Part shown: positions 8,445-16,606 of the stretch, piece after piece | How the letters are laid out: each line of letters opens with the position of its first letter | How positions within the stretch are numbered: the first letter of the stretch is position 1 | Program-made: the position numbers and the translations under genes | The notes under the pieces: generated by a model | What the model saw: the letters and a program-made list of their open reading frames with translations, nothing else | The model's database searches: none | What the model was told of the DNA's origin: nothing | DNA from: Nocardia asteroides | Lineage (GTDB): Bacteria > Actinomycetota > Actinomycetes > Mycobacteriales > Mycobacteriaceae | DNA: 64,000 nucleotides | Direction: 5' to 3' | Assembly (NCBI GenBank): GCA_019930625.1 | Contig: CP082844.1 | Span: 3,782,001 to 3,846,000 of the forward strand

Positions 8445-9452
8445 ATGAAGCTTGCTGTCATCCCGGGCGACGGGATCGGGCCCGAGGTCATCGCCGAGGC
8501 GCTCAAGGTGCTCGACGTGGTCGTGCCCGGTGTCGAGAAGACCGAGTACGACCTCGGCGCGCGTCGCTACCACGCGACCGGCGAGATCCTGCCGGATTCG
8601 GTGCTGCCGGAGTTGAAGCAGCACGACGCGATCCTGCTCGGCGCGATCGGCGACCCGTCGGTGCCCAGCGGCGTGCTCGAACGCGGCCTGTTGCTGCGCA
8701 CCCGGTTCGCGCTGGACCACCACGTCAACCTGCGTCCGTCCAGACTGTTCCCCGGCGTGACCAGCCCGCTGGCGGGCGATCCCGACATCGACTTCGTCGT
8801 TGTGCGTGAGGGCACCGAGGGCCCCTACACCGGCACCGGCGGCGCGATTCGCGTCGACACCCCGCACGAGGTGGCGACCGAGGTCAGCACCAACACCCGC
8901 TTCGGCATCGAGCGCGTCGTGCGCTACGCCTTCGCCAAGGCGCAGGCGCGGCGCAAGCACCTGACGCTGGTGCACAAGAACAACGTGCTCACCTTCGCCG
9001 GCTCGCTCTGGCAGCGCACCGTGGACGAGGTCGCAGCCGAGTTCCCCGAGGTCACAACGGCTTACCAGCACATCGATGCCGCCACCATCCACATGGTCAA
9101 CGACCCGGGCCGGTTCGACGTGATCGTCACCGACAACCTCTTCGGCGACATCATCACCGACCTCGCCGCCGCTGTCAGCGGCGGCATCGGGCTGGCCGCC
9201 AGCGGCAACATCGACGCCTCCGGGACGAATCCCAGCATGTTCGAGCCGGTACACGGCAGCGCCCCCGACATCGCCGGTCAGTCCAAGGCCGACCCCACCG
9301 CGGCGATCCTCTCGGTCTCTCTCCTGCTCAACCACCTCGGCGACACCGAGGCGGCCACGCGCATCGAGTCGGCCGTCGCCAAGGACCTCGAGTCCCGCTC
9401 GGGCACCGCGTCGACCGTGGAGATCGGCGACCGGATCGCCGCCACCCTTTGA
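8445..9452 (+). CDS. leuB: 3-isopropylmalate dehydrogenase
   Basis: A 335-residue NAD-dependent decarboxylating dehydrogenase that converts 3-isopropylmalate to 2-ketoisocaproate in leucine synthesis. It starts [15 protein letters not shown], the expected N-terminus of the family. Further signatures are [18 protein letters not shown] (substrate Arg residues), [20 protein letters not shown] and the metal-binding [14 protein letters not shown] (about residues 226-240), then [12 protein letters not shown] for NAD. It is the short actinobacterial type rather than the roughly 360-residue enterobacterial one. GGAG sits 8 bases before the ATG; longer upstream starts lack support. leuC and leuD lie 7 kb downstream, so the pathway is split. 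A terminator follows directly. Confidence 0.96.
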   Translation: MKLAVIPGDGIGPEVIAEALKVLDVVVPGVEKTEYDLGARRYHATGEILPDSVLPELKQHDAILLGAIGDPSVPSGVLERGLLLRTRFALDHHVNLRPSRLFPGVTSPLAGDPDIDFVVVREGTEGPYTGTGGAIRVDTPHEVATEVSTNTRFGIERVVRYAFAKAQARRKHLTLVHKNNVLTFAGSLWQRTVDEVAAEFPEVTTAYQHIDAATIHMVNDPGRFDVIVTDNLFGDIITDLAAAVSGGIGLAASGNIDASGTNPSMFEPVHGSAPDIAGQSKADPTAAILSVSLLLNHLGDTEAATRIESAVAKDLESRSGTASTVEIGDRIAATL

Positions 9453-9464
9453 TCCCCGCCACCC

Positions 9465-9500
9465 GAAGGTCCCGTTTCCTCCTTGGGAAACGGGGCCTTC
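9465..9500 (+). terminator. terminator hairpin after leuB
   Basis: A 15-base-pair stem with one G-T pair (9465-9479 with 9486-9500) closes a TCCTTG loop, 12 bases after the leuB stop. The right arm ends CCTTC. Confidence 0.75.
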
Positions 9501-9752
9501 GCGCATCCCCGGCGAAAGGATCGCGACCACTCCGTTCCACGTGTCCGAGAGTGAGACGGCGTGCCGCTGGCAACTTCTTCATCGCCTCGCCTGGGAGACA
9601 AGCCTCCGCGCGGCACCGACCGTGCGACGCCGTCACCGTGATCCGATGCGGAGACATGGATCCACGTCCGCGAGAGCGTGCTGCTTGCCGCGGTTGCCCT
9701 GTATCAGGGTCGGGTCGGTGCGTATCCGGCTGCGCGGATCCGGATTCTCTCC
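9501..9752. other. intergenic region, nothing recognised
   Basis: Between the leuB terminator and the end of the convergent MFS gene no reading frame has a plausible start site or recognisable product. GGATCCGG-type short inverted repeats occur near 9707-9750 but do not form a clear terminator. Confidence 0.5.
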
Positions 9753-10934
9753 TCAGTCCGGGTCGCGGGGGACCAGCGGGACTGCCGCGACGGCCGTGAC
9801 AGCGGCCAGAAGGAAGGCGGCGGGGAAGCCGCTCGCGGTGATCAGAGCGCCGAACACGGGCGGTACGGCGGCCATGGCCAGGTTCTGCCCGGTGTTCTGG
9901 ACGCCGAGGCCCCGGCCGCTCCAGTAGGGGCCGGCGATCTCGGCGACCGCGGTGAAGGCCAAGCCGTTGTCGGAGACGCTGATCACGGACGCGGCGATCA
10001 GCAGCGGGATGGCGGCCCACCACCACTGGGTCCACGCGGTCAGCGCCAGCGCGGCCATGGCGAGCACGGCGGCGACCGCGATCGTGCGCAGGGGGCCCAT
10101 CCGGCTGCCGGCGCGATCCGACCAGGCGCCCGCGCCGATGCGGCCGAGCGCGCCGAGGATCTGGGTGATCGTCACCAGCGCACCCGCGGCGGCGAGCGAC
10201 CAGCCGATGTCGCGGTGCAGCCACAGCAGCGCGAACGTCCACACGGTGCCCTGCGGGACGACGAGCAGCACCGAGACCAGGTGGATGCGCCACAGCGTGG
10301 CCGAGTCGCGATAAGGGTTGGTTCGCAACGCCGGATCGGCGGCCGAAGCGGCGGGACGTGGCGGGTCGACGATGCCGGCAAGGCAGGCAAGGGCCGCCAC
10401 GCCCGCCATCAGCGCGGGAACGAGAACGGCCGCGGGCACACCGTAGGCGGCGGCGACGGCCGGAATCGCCAACGCGCCGACGCCCACTCCCAGGGGCTGG
10501 GCGGTCTGCCGGATACCCATCGCGAGCCCCCGCCGATGCGGCGGGAACCAGCCGACGATCACCCGGCCGCTGGCGCCGTTGGTGCTGGCCGCCCCGACGC
10601 CGCCGAGGAACAGCAACGCGCCCAGCGTGATGTCGTCGGTCGTGGCCGCGGCGACGCACCCGGCCGCCAGCATCAGCAGCGGACCGGCGACCAGCACCTT
10701 GCGCTCGCCGATCCGGTCGACCACGTAACCCCACGCGATCAGCGTGCACACCAGGCCGACGGTGGGCATGGCCACCAGCAGGCCCGCCGTCGCCAGCGGC
10801 ATGCCGCGGCCGGTCAGCGCGGGCAGCAGAAACGGGACGCCGTGGATGAAGACCGCGCTGGAGGCCTGGGCGAACACACCCAGCCCGAGCATCGACCAGC
10901 GACGTACCCCGTCGATCTGCGTAACGGTCGCCAT
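9753..10934 (-). CDS. MFS transporter
   Basis: A 393-residue protein with about 12 membrane segments. The loop after helix 2 has the MFS signature GYVVDRIGERKV, and helix 4 onward shows GASGRVIVGWFPPHRRGLAMGIRQTAQPLGVG, the pattern of oxalate/formate- or cyanate-type exporters and importers. A central loop (PPRPAASAADPALRTNPYRDS) joins the two halves. The ATG at 10934 was chosen because GAGGTGAGG precedes it; an in-frame GTG nine bases earlier would lie inside that site. An MFS gene in this place next to the FAH hydrolase is, from memory, conserved in mycobacteria. The substrate is unknown. It is divergent from the FAH gene. Confidence 0.88.
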   Translation of the reverse strand: MATVTQIDGVRRWSMLGLGVFAQASSAVFIHGVPFLLPALTGRGMPLATAGLLVAMPTVGLVCTLIAWGYVVDRIGERKVLVAGPLLMLAAGCVAAATTDDITLGALLFLGGVGAASTNGASGRVIVGWFPPHRRGLAMGIRQTAQPLGVGVGALAIPAVAAAYGVPAAVLVPALMAGVAALACLAGIVDPPRPAASAADPALRTNPYRDSATLWRIHLVSVLLVVPQGTVWTFALLWLHRDIGWSLAAAGALVTITQILGALGRIGAGAWSDRAGSRMGPLRTIAVAAVLAMAALALTAWTQWWWAAIPLLIAASVISVSDNGLAFTAVAEIAGPYWSGRGLGVQNTGQNLAMAAVPPVFGALITASGFPAAFLLAAVTAVAAVPLVPRDPD

Positions 10935-11124
10935 CGACCTCACCTCAGAATCTCATTATTCGGGATTGTATTCCCACTTTGTGAACCGCGATGCTCACCG
11001 TACACCCCTCGGGCCATGCGATTCGACGCCCGGGGCTGTCGGACTGCTCACATGCGCCGTGGCCCCGCCCCGGCTGGTTCCGACCACTCGGTCGGGCGCG
11101 TTCGAGCAGGTGGCGGCGGGTCGA

Positions 11125-11130
11125 TAGACT
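11125..11130 (+). promoter_or_regulatory. -10 box of a leaderless promoter (FAH hydrolase)
   Basis: TAGACT ends 6 bases before the ATG at 11137, with TTCGAG 18 bases upstream as a weak -35. The ATG lacks a Shine-Dalgarno. Confidence 0.55.
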
Positions 11131-11136
11131 CCCGGC

Positions 11137-11910
11137 ATGCGTCTAGGTCGAGTTGCCAGTCCCGATGGGGTCGCCTTCGTGAGCATCGAGGGCGACGGAA
11201 GCGACAGCGTGGCCAAGGAGATCGCCGAACACCCGTTCGGCACACCGACGTTCACCGGACGGAGCTGGCCGCTGGCCGACGTGCGGCTGCTCGCGCCGAT
11301 CCTGGCCAGCAAGGTGGTCTGCGTCGGCAAGAACTACGCCGCCCATGCCGCCGAGATGGGAGGTCCAGCCCCCGCGGATCCGGTGATCTTCCTGAAGCCG
11401 AACACCGCGATCGTGGGGCCGAACGCCCCGATCATCCTGCCGCCCAGTTCGTCTCAGGTCGACTACGAAGGGGAGCTGGCCATCGTCATCGGCCGGCCCT
11501 GCAAGGACGTGCCCGCCGCCCGCGCGCTGGACGTGGTGCTCGGTTACACCGCGGCCAACGACGTCACCGCCCGCGACCAGCAACGCCACGACGGCCAATG
11601 GACCAGGGGCAAGGGGTACGACACCTTCTGCCCGCTGGGGCCGTGGATCGAAACGTCCTTGGACCCCTCGGATCTGGAGATCGTCACCGAGCTCGACGGC
11701 GAGGTGCGCCAGCGCAGCCGCACTTCGCTTCTGCTCCACGACATTCCGAAGCTCATCGAGTGGGTCACCACCGTGATGACGCTGCTGCCCGGTGACGTCA
11801 TCCTCACCGGCACCCCCGAGGGCGTCGGCCCGATGCGGGAGGGACAGCAGGTGTCGGTGACCGTCGAGGGCATCGGAACCCTCACCAATCCCGTTGCCGC
11901 CAAACGCTGA
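11137..11910 (+). CDS. fumarylacetoacetate hydrolase family protein
   Basis: A 257-residue protein of the FAH superfamily, which hydrolyses or isomerises acylpyruvate-type compounds in aromatic degradation. The core begins at residue 60: [16 protein letters not shown], then [11 protein letters not shown], and the metal-binding acids in [13 protein letters not shown] and NDVTARDQQ. The end has [14 protein letters not shown], also diagnostic. The N-terminal 55 residues are the short variable domain. The start follows a TAGACT box by 6 bases and is probably leaderless. gltX begins 14 bases after the stop, so the two genes are likely co-transcribed. The exact substrate is not clear. Confidence 0.92.
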   Translation: MRLGRVASPDGVAFVSIEGDGSDSVAKEIAEHPFGTPTFTGRSWPLADVRLLAPILASKVVCVGKNYAAHAAEMGGPAPADPVIFLKPNTAIVGPNAPIILPPSSSQVDYEGELAIVIGRPCKDVPAARALDVVLGYTAANDVTARDQQRHDGQWTRGKGYDTFCPLGPWIETSLDPSDLEIVTELDGEVRQRSRTSLLLHDIPKLIEWVTTVMTLLPGDVILTGTPEGVGPMREGQQVSVTVEGIGTLTNPVAAKR

Positions 11911-11923
11911 TCGAAAGAGAGCC

Positions 11924-13408
11924 ATGACTGAAGTACGGGTCCGATTCTGCCCGTCACCGACCGGGACACCGCACGTCGGCCTGATCCGGACGGCGCTGTT
12001 CAACTGGGCCTACGCCCGCCATCACGGTGGCACATTCGTCTTTCGAATCGAAGACACCGATGCCGCACGCGATTCCGAGGAGTCCTACCGGGCGATAATC
12101 GACGCGCTGCGCTGGCTCGGCCTCACTTGGGACGAGGGGCCGGAGGTCGGCGGGCCTTACGAGCCATATCGCCAGTCGCTGCGAAAAGATTTGCATCTGG
12201 ACGTGGTTCGGCGTTTGCTGGAGGCCGGTGAAGCCTATGAGTCATTCTCCACACCGGAGGAAGTCGAAGCTCGCCATCGTGCCGCGGGACGCGATCCGAA
12301 ACTCGGTTACGACAACTACGATCGTGATCTGACGCCCGAGCGGATCGAGGCGTACCGGGCCGAGGGGCGCGCCGCCGTGATCCGGCTGCGGATGCCCGAC
12401 GAGGACCTGTCCTGGAACGACCTGGTGCGCGGCGAGACGACCTTCAAAGCGGGCAGCGTCCCGGACTTCGCGCTCACCCGAGGCAACGGCAACCCGCTGT
12501 ACACCCTGGTCAATCCGGTCGACGACGCTTTGATGCGGATCACCCACGTGCTGCGCGGGGAGGACGTGCTCTCCTCGACCCCCCGGCAGCTGGCGCTGTA
12601 CGCAGCGCTGCGCCGGATCGGGGTCGCCGAATTCACTCCCCAGTTCGGTCACCTGCCGTTCGTGATGGGGCAGGGCAACAAGAAGCTGTCCAAGCGGGAT
12701 CCGGAATCGAATCTATTCGCCCATCGCGATCGCGGCTTCATTCCCGAGGGTTTGCTGAATTATCTCGCGCTACTCGGCTGGGGGCTGTCGGAGGACCGCG
12801 ACGTGTTCTCCATGGCGGAGATGGTCGAAGCATTCGACATTTCGAAAGTAAATTCGAATCCGGCCCGTTTCGACCAGAAGAAGGCGGACGCGCTCAATGC
12901 CGAGCACATCCGATTGCTGGCGCCGGGTGATTTCGCGCACCGGCTGCGGGAGTATCTCACCGAGCACGGTCGTATCGGCGCGGAGATCGATGAGAAGGTG
13001 TTCGCCGCCGCGGCCGAACTCGTGCAGACCAGGATCGTGGTGCTGGCCGACGCGTGGGAACTGCTGCGTTTCTTGTTCGCACCCGCGGAGGAGTTCGCGA
13101 TAGACCCCGCCGCGGGCGCCAAAAATCTGGGTTCCGACGCCGAAGAAGTATTGCAAGCCGCTATTGCCGCATTGCAGTCGCTGTCCGGGTGGACCGCCGA
13201 GTCGATCGAAGAGGTGCTGAAAAAGGCGCTGATCGATGATCTCGGGCTCAAACCGCGCAAAGCCTTCGCGCCGGTGCGGGTCGCGGTCACCGGGTCGCAT
13301 ATCAGCCCGCCGCTGTACGAATCGCTGGAACTGCTCGGTCGCGGCCCCACGATGGAGCGGCTGCGCGCGGCGCTGACCTGGCAAGCAGCGGGCCAAACGC
13401 CGTCCTGA
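11924..13408 (+). CDS. gltX: glutamyl-tRNA synthetase
   Basis: A 494-residue class I synthetase that charges tRNA with glutamate. The HIGH-type motif is [10 protein letters not shown] near residue 10, the KMSKS-type motif is KKLSKRD near residue 254. The Rossmann domain is followed by an all-helical anticodon-binding domain. In actinobacteria there is normally no glutaminyl-tRNA synthetase, so this enzyme is expected to charge tRNA-Gln as well, with GatCAB amidating the product; that is family knowledge. The tRNA-Gln and tRNA-Glu genes lie just downstream. Several stretches (about 12700-12880 and 13110-13160) use more A/T-ending codons than the neighbours. The ATG follows GAGAG by 4 bases. 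Confidence 0.97.
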   Translation: MTEVRVRFCPSPTGTPHVGLIRTALFNWAYARHHGGTFVFRIEDTDAARDSEESYRAIIDALRWLGLTWDEGPEVGGPYEPYRQSLRKDLHLDVVRRLLEAGEAYESFSTPEEVEARHRAAGRDPKLGYDNYDRDLTPERIEAYRAEGRAAVIRLRMPDEDLSWNDLVRGETTFKAGSVPDFALTRGNGNPLYTLVNPVDDALMRITHVLRGEDVLSSTPRQLALYAALRRIGVAEFTPQFGHLPFVMGQGNKKLSKRDPESNLFAHRDRGFIPEGLLNYLALLGWGLSEDRDVFSMAEMVEAFDISKVNSNPARFDQKKADALNAEHIRLLAPGDFAHRLREYLTEHGRIGAEIDEKVFAAAAELVQTRIVVLADAWELLRFLFAPAEEFAIDPAAGAKNLGSDAEEVLQAAIAALQSLSGWTAESIEEVLKKALIDDLGLKPRKAFAPVRVAVTGSHISPPLYESLELLGRGPTMERLRAALTWQAAGQTPS

Positions 13409-13529
13409 CGGCAAAAATATGGCTTTGACCAGGCGATTTGTAGTTAACCGGTAGCCGTTTGGTACTCTTCTTCTCGGCCCGGAACACGGTCTCGAGTCAC
13501 CCAGACGCGAGGCTGAACAACCTGGTCAT

Positions 13530-13601
13530 TGGGGTATGGTGTAATTGGCAACACAGCTGATTCTGGTTCAGCCATTCTAGGTTCGAGTCCTGGTACCCCA
13601 G
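13530..13601 (+). tRNA. tRNA-Gln (CTG)
   Basis: The 72-base sequence folds as a cloverleaf. The acceptor TGGGGTA (13530-13536) pairs with TACCCCA (13594-13600), and G13601 is the discriminator. The anticodon stem GCTGA/TCAGC carries the loop TTCTGGT, giving anticodon CTG, and the T loop is GGTTCGAGTCC. CCA is not encoded. Confidence 0.95.
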
Positions 13602-13747
13602 CGGAGAGTGTTGTTCGACTTCGGTTCGCGGCCGGAATCAATCAGCATCCTGGCGATTTGGTCGCCGGGCCTCGGCCGGTTAAGCTAGCCGAGCCTCCTG
13701 ATCGAAAGATCAACACGGCGCTCCTCGCGACAGTGAGAAGCAGTCCT

Positions 13748-13820
13748 GGCCCCGTCGTCTAGCGGCCTAGGACGCCGCCCTCTCAAGGCGGTAGCGCGGG
13801 TTCGAATCCCGTCGGGGCTA
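13748..13820 (+). tRNA. tRNA-Glu (CTC)
   Basis: The 73-base cloverleaf has acceptor arms GGCCCCG (13748-13754) and CGGGGCT (13813-13819), with A13820 as discriminator; the first pair is G-T. The anticodon stem CCGCC/GGCGG holds the loop CTCTCAA, anticodon CTC. The T arm is CGGGTTCGAATCCCG. CCA is not encoded. It lies 146 bases after tRNA-Gln. Confidence 0.95.
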
Positions 13821-13829
13821 CACGAGTGG

Positions 13830-13858
13830 AAGGCCCATGCTCATGGAGCATGGGCCTT
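13830..13858 (+). terminator. terminator after the tRNA pair
   Basis: A perfect 13-base-pair stem (13830-13842 with 13846-13858) closes an ATG triloop and is followed by TCTCGTTT. It begins 10 bases after tRNA-Glu. Confidence 0.85.
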
Positions 13859-13879
13859 TCTCGTTTCGCTATGTCTTGT

Positions 13880-14122
13880 GGGGGTGCAACCCCCACACCC
13901 CGCCCGGAGGGCTTCGCCCCCGGACCCCCGGCGGGGGCTTCGCCTCGCCTGGATGGTTGGGGTCCGGTGTTCCTGTGATCTGCGGACTGAGGCTTCGCCC
14001 CGCTTGGGTTGTGGTTCGGGGTGGCTGTGAGCTGCGGGTTGGGGCTTCGTCCTGAGCTGGGTGGCGGTGTGGCTGTGTTCTGCGGACTTGGACTTCGTCT
14101 CCCCGTGGTCGGTGTGTCCGTC
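13880..14122. repeat. imperfect repeats with GGCTTCG-type hairpin motifs
   Basis: Short motifs of the type GGGGCTTCGCCCC recur five times (near 13910, 13936, 13992, 14042, 14090). Three diverged copies of a roughly 50-base unit begin with TGTGnnCTGCGG at 13974, 14026 and 14074. Each motif can form a small hairpin with a TTCG loop. No convincing protein is encoded on either strand. The block is probably non-coding repeat DNA between the tRNA unit and the next gene. Confidence 0.6.
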
Positions 14123-14144
14123 CGGCGTGGTGGCTGGTGGCTCA

Positions 14145-14290
14145 GATGGTCGGTCGTGATACAGGTGGTCGTTGGCGACACGGGGGATCGTTGGCGACAC
14201 AGGGGCTCGTTGGTTGGTCGCTGGTGACTCGCGTGGTCGCTGGTGACTCGCGTGGTCGCTGGTGACTCGGGTGGTCGCTGGTGACTCGGA
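14145..14290. repeat. 19-base tandem repeat array
   Basis: Four near-identical copies of GGTCGCTGGTGACTCGCGT run from 14216 to 14290. More diverged units with the same 19-base period, such as TCGTTGGCGACACGGGGGA, extend the array leftwards to about 14145. There are no spacers, so it is not a CRISPR array. The period is not a multiple of three, so a coding repeat is unlikely. Copy number may vary between strains. Confidence 0.85.
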
Positions 14291-14833
14291 TTGACGGTCT
14301 TGACCCGCTCGATCGAAGTGTCGTCTTGGGGGGCTTGGTTCTCGAAGGGTGTTCGCAGCAGACGCTCGTCGTGGTGCCGACGAGGTTCGGGCTGGCGAGG
14401 AGAAGCCCCGAGTGACGAAGTTCATAAACCGACTGCACGGCAGTGCCGGCGGTAGTGAACGATTTCGGACGGGCGCGCCGCCTGCTTCGAGTCGGTAGGG
14501 GGTGCGGGCGTCAGCGTCGGATCGGTTCGTTCGGCGAGTTCGCGGGCGATCGCAGGGAATCCGCGACGTGGACCCGGCGAGCCGGTAGGCGGATCTTCCT
14601 CGTCGCCGAACATCCAGCAGGCCGCATGCGTACGGTGCGAGCAGATGATCCGGATCGTGCCTGCCGAGGTGCCATGGAGCCGTGTTGTCGGCTGCGCGAC
14701 TGTTCGACCAGCTCCGGCGAGTTCGGTCCTGCTCGCCGCACCCACAATCAGAGCTCGTAAGTCTCGCCGGAAGGAGTTACCGGGCCGAATGGCCCGACTG
14801 CCTGCGGCGGGCCGCACGCGCGGGCGCAAAGAT
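14291..14833. other. intergenic region, no supportable gene
   Basis: Open frames exist on both strands but none has a clear start site or recognisable product, and they read as arginine- and proline-rich noise. The composition is slightly less GC-rich than the flanks. Nothing further is seen. Confidence 0.45.
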
Positions 14834-14865
14834 AAGGCCCTCCAGCGGTCTTGCCGGAGGGCCTT
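14834..14865 (-). terminator. terminator of the DUF5302 gene
   Basis: AAGGCCCTCC (14834-14843) pairs perfectly with GGAGGGCCTT (14856-14865). On the minus strand the hairpin follows the DUF5302 stop and is trailed by ATCTTTG. Confidence 0.7.
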
Positions 14866-14880
14866 CGCCGTCTGCGCGGA

Positions 14881-15060
14881 CTAGCCGCTCTTACGCCGGA
14901 ATTCCCGCTTGTGGCCGACCGCGGTGTGAGCACCGGAGGCCTTGGACCGTCCGTCGAGGTGGTCGACCGCGCGGGCGTTCTGCTGGTTCTTGCGCTCCAG
15001 TGCTTCCCGGAACTTGCGCTTCACCTCGTCGGCGCCATTGGACTTACCCGAATCCGCCAT
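14881..15060 (-). CDS. DUF5302 small protein
   Basis: A 59-residue basic and polar protein starting MADSGKSNGADEV and continuing with KRKFREALERKNQQNARA, the recognisable core of the actinobacterial DUF5302 family. The end is rich in Lys and Arg (GHKREFRRKSG). There is no signal peptide or membrane segment. Function is unknown. GAGGAG lies 5 bases before the ATG, and a terminator follows the stop, so it looks like a one-gene unit. Confidence 0.8.
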   Translation of the reverse strand: MADSGKSNGADEVKRKFREALERKNQQNARAVDHLDGRSKASGAHTAVGHKREFRRKSG

Positions 15061-15200
15061 CGCTGCTCCTCGTCGTCGCGGCCGCGCAGCGCGGGCTGCG
15101 ATGCCCGGCCGATTCTTGTCGAACCCCCTGACGCTAGCCCGTGGGAGGTGGTTGTGTCAGTTCGATTTCGTGCGCGTCGCGCGGGCCGAGCGCGCTCCGG

Positions 15201-15701
15201 TCAGTCCAGCGACTGCGCGGTGGTGCCGCCGAGCGGCATGGCGGGCAGGCCGAGCTTGCGGTGATCCCAGCTGCGCGTGCGCTCGGGCACCACACGGACG
15301 GCGACCCGTTTGTGCAGCATGGCCTCCACCATCGGCCGCACCTCCTCGTTGTAGGGGCCGGTGTAGCGCTCCCAGACGCTCACGCCGACCGCGAAGAGTT
15401 TCTCGGCGTCCTCGACGATCTCGCCGCGGCCCTCGATCGATACGCCCCTGAGCTGGTCGTAGGTCTGGCCCGCCTCCACCATGCAGGTGATCCGAGGATC
15501 GCGGCGCAGATTCACCGCCTTCTGCGATTTGGCCTTGGTCTCGAACCAGATCTCGCCGTCGATGAGCGCGTACCACATCGCGGTCAGGTGCGGCGTGCCC
15601 TTCGGGCCGATGGTCGCCAGCGTCGCGATCCGGCTGCGCTGCAAGAACTCGGTGATCTCGGTGTCGGACATCACGATCTGTGCCCGTTGGTTGACTCCCA
15701 T
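15201..15701 (-). CDS. PPOX-class flavin/F420-dependent protein
   Basis: A 166-residue split-barrel protein of the pyridoxamine-5'-phosphate-oxidase-like class. Typical features are FLQRSRIATLATIGPKGTPH at the N-terminus, MWYALIDGEIWFETKAKSQKAVNL in the cofactor region, and DPRITCMVEAG. The family binds FMN or F420 and reduces small substrates. F420 is plausible because fbiD is in the same window, but the cofactor cannot be decided. From memory the place corresponds to Rv2991. The ATG at 15701 follows a TACAGT box by 6 bases and lacks a Shine-Dalgarno, so it is probably leaderless; an internal ATG at 15671 is the alternative. It lies 33 bases after the IclR gene on the same strand. Confidence 0.87.
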   Translation of the reverse strand: MGVNQRAQIVMSDTEITEFLQRSRIATLATIGPKGTPHLTAMWYALIDGEIWFETKAKSQKAVNLRRDPRITCMVEAGQTYDQLRGVSIEGRGEIVEDAEKLFAVGVSVWERYTGPYNEEVRPMVEAMLHKRVAVRVVPERTRSWDHRKLGLPAMPLGGTTAQSLD

Positions 15702-15707
15702 GGGCCA

Positions 15708-15713
15708 ACTGTA
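15708..15713 (-). promoter_or_regulatory. -10 box of a leaderless promoter (PPOX gene)
   Basis: TACAGT on the minus strand ends 6 bases before the ATG at 15701. It lies in the 33-base gap after the IclR stop. Confidence 0.45.
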
Positions 15714-15734
15714 GAGAGTCCGAATTGAAACGCG

Positions 15735-16436
15735 TTACAGGCGCTTGTGCAGGGCCTCGGCGGCCGCGACCAGATCCGCCGCCCACCGGGCGCCCGGCCT
15801 GCGGCCCATTCGGTCGATCGGTCCCGACACCGAAACGGCCGCGACCACGGTGCCTCCGGCGTCGCGCACCGGAGCGGAAACGCTGGCCACGCCCGCCGCG
15901 CGCTCCGCCGCGCTCTGCGCCCACCCGCGCTTGCGCACCTCCGCCAGCGCGCGCTCGCCGAACACCGCGTCGGCCAGGATGGTGCGCTGCAGCTCCGGGT
16001 CGGCCCACGCCACCAGTACTTTGGCCGCCGAGCCCGCGGTGAGCGGCAGCCGCGCCCCGATCGGCACGGTGTCCCGCAGCCCGACGGGGGGTTCAAGCGC
16101 CGCGACGCAGACGCGCGCGTTCCCGTCGCGGCAGTAGAGCTGCACGCTTTCGCCGGTGATCTCGCGCAACCGGGGGAGGATGGCCGAGGCGGCCTCGAGC
16201 AGCGGGTCATCGGCGCTGGTCGCGAGCTCGGCGAGGGCCGGACCCGGCCGCCACGTGCCGTTGCCGTCGCGAGCGAGCAGGCGATGCACTTCCAGGCCGA
16301 CGGCGAGTCGGTGCGCGGTGGCGCGGGGCAGCCCGGTGCGGGCGCACAGCTCGTTGAGACCCGACGGATGCTCGGCTACGGCGTAGAGGACCGCCACTGC
16401 TTTGTCGAGGACGCCGATGCCGCTATGCTGTCTCAT
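15735..16436 (-). CDS. IclR-family regulator, probable leucine-operon repressor
   Basis: A 233-residue IclR protein. Residues 1-60 are the winged helix (GIGVLDKAVAVLYAVAEHPSGLNELCARTG, then LPRATAHRLAVGLE), and the rest is the effector domain (RLPLTAGSAAKVLVAWAD, SVSAPVRDAGGTVVAAVSVSGP). It is divergent from leuC. From memory this matches the LtbR/NdgR/AreB group, IclR regulators next to leuCD in actinobacteria that repress leucine and related genes; that role is inferred here. The ATG has no Shine-Dalgarno but a TAGTAT box lies exactly 6 bases upstream, a leaderless arrangement. Confidence 0.9.
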   Translation of the reverse strand: MRQHSGIGVLDKAVAVLYAVAEHPSGLNELCARTGLPRATAHRLAVGLEVHRLLARDGNGTWRPGPALAELATSADDPLLEAASAILPRLREITGESVQLYCRDGNARVCVAALEPPVGLRDTVPIGARLPLTAGSAAKVLVAWADPELQRTILADAVFGERALAEVRKRGWAQSAAERAAGVASVSAPVRDAGGTVVAAVSVSGPIDRMGRRPGARWAADLVAAAEALHKRL

Positions 16437-16606
16437 AGAACGATACTAGCGTCTCGAATGCTGAGAATCGAGTGCTTAGAATCCCACCTTCGCGGATTCT
16501 CGCCGTCAGTGTTCGGACCAGGCACAGCCAGCCCAACTCGTGCAACCGTCGCCGCATCGCCAGTCCGGATCGCGGAACGGCTGCTTCGTCCGAAAGGTGA
16601 TCGACA
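16437..16606. promoter_or_regulatory. divergent IclR-leuC control region
   Basis: On the minus strand TAGTAT (16443-16448) is the -10 box of the IclR gene. Next to it are two inverted repeats: CTCGA (16453-16457) with TCGAG (16468-16472), and AGAATCC (16478-16484) with GGATTCT (16494-16500). They lie where a shared IclR operator is expected. No leucine-codon-rich leader peptide convincing enough for attenuation was found. Confidence 0.5.

Noticed and set aside
14145..14290. Possible CRISPR array.
   Set aside because: The units are only 19 bases and directly adjoining without spacers, and no cas genes are near.
14142..14438. Minus-strand frame with repeated SDHPSHQRPRESPATT peptides.
   Set aside because: It only translates the 19-base DNA repeats; no start site, no family, and the period is not a multiple of three.
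14422..14829. 135-codon minus-strand frame.
   Set aside because: No ribosome site and a composition typical of random frames in high-GC DNA.
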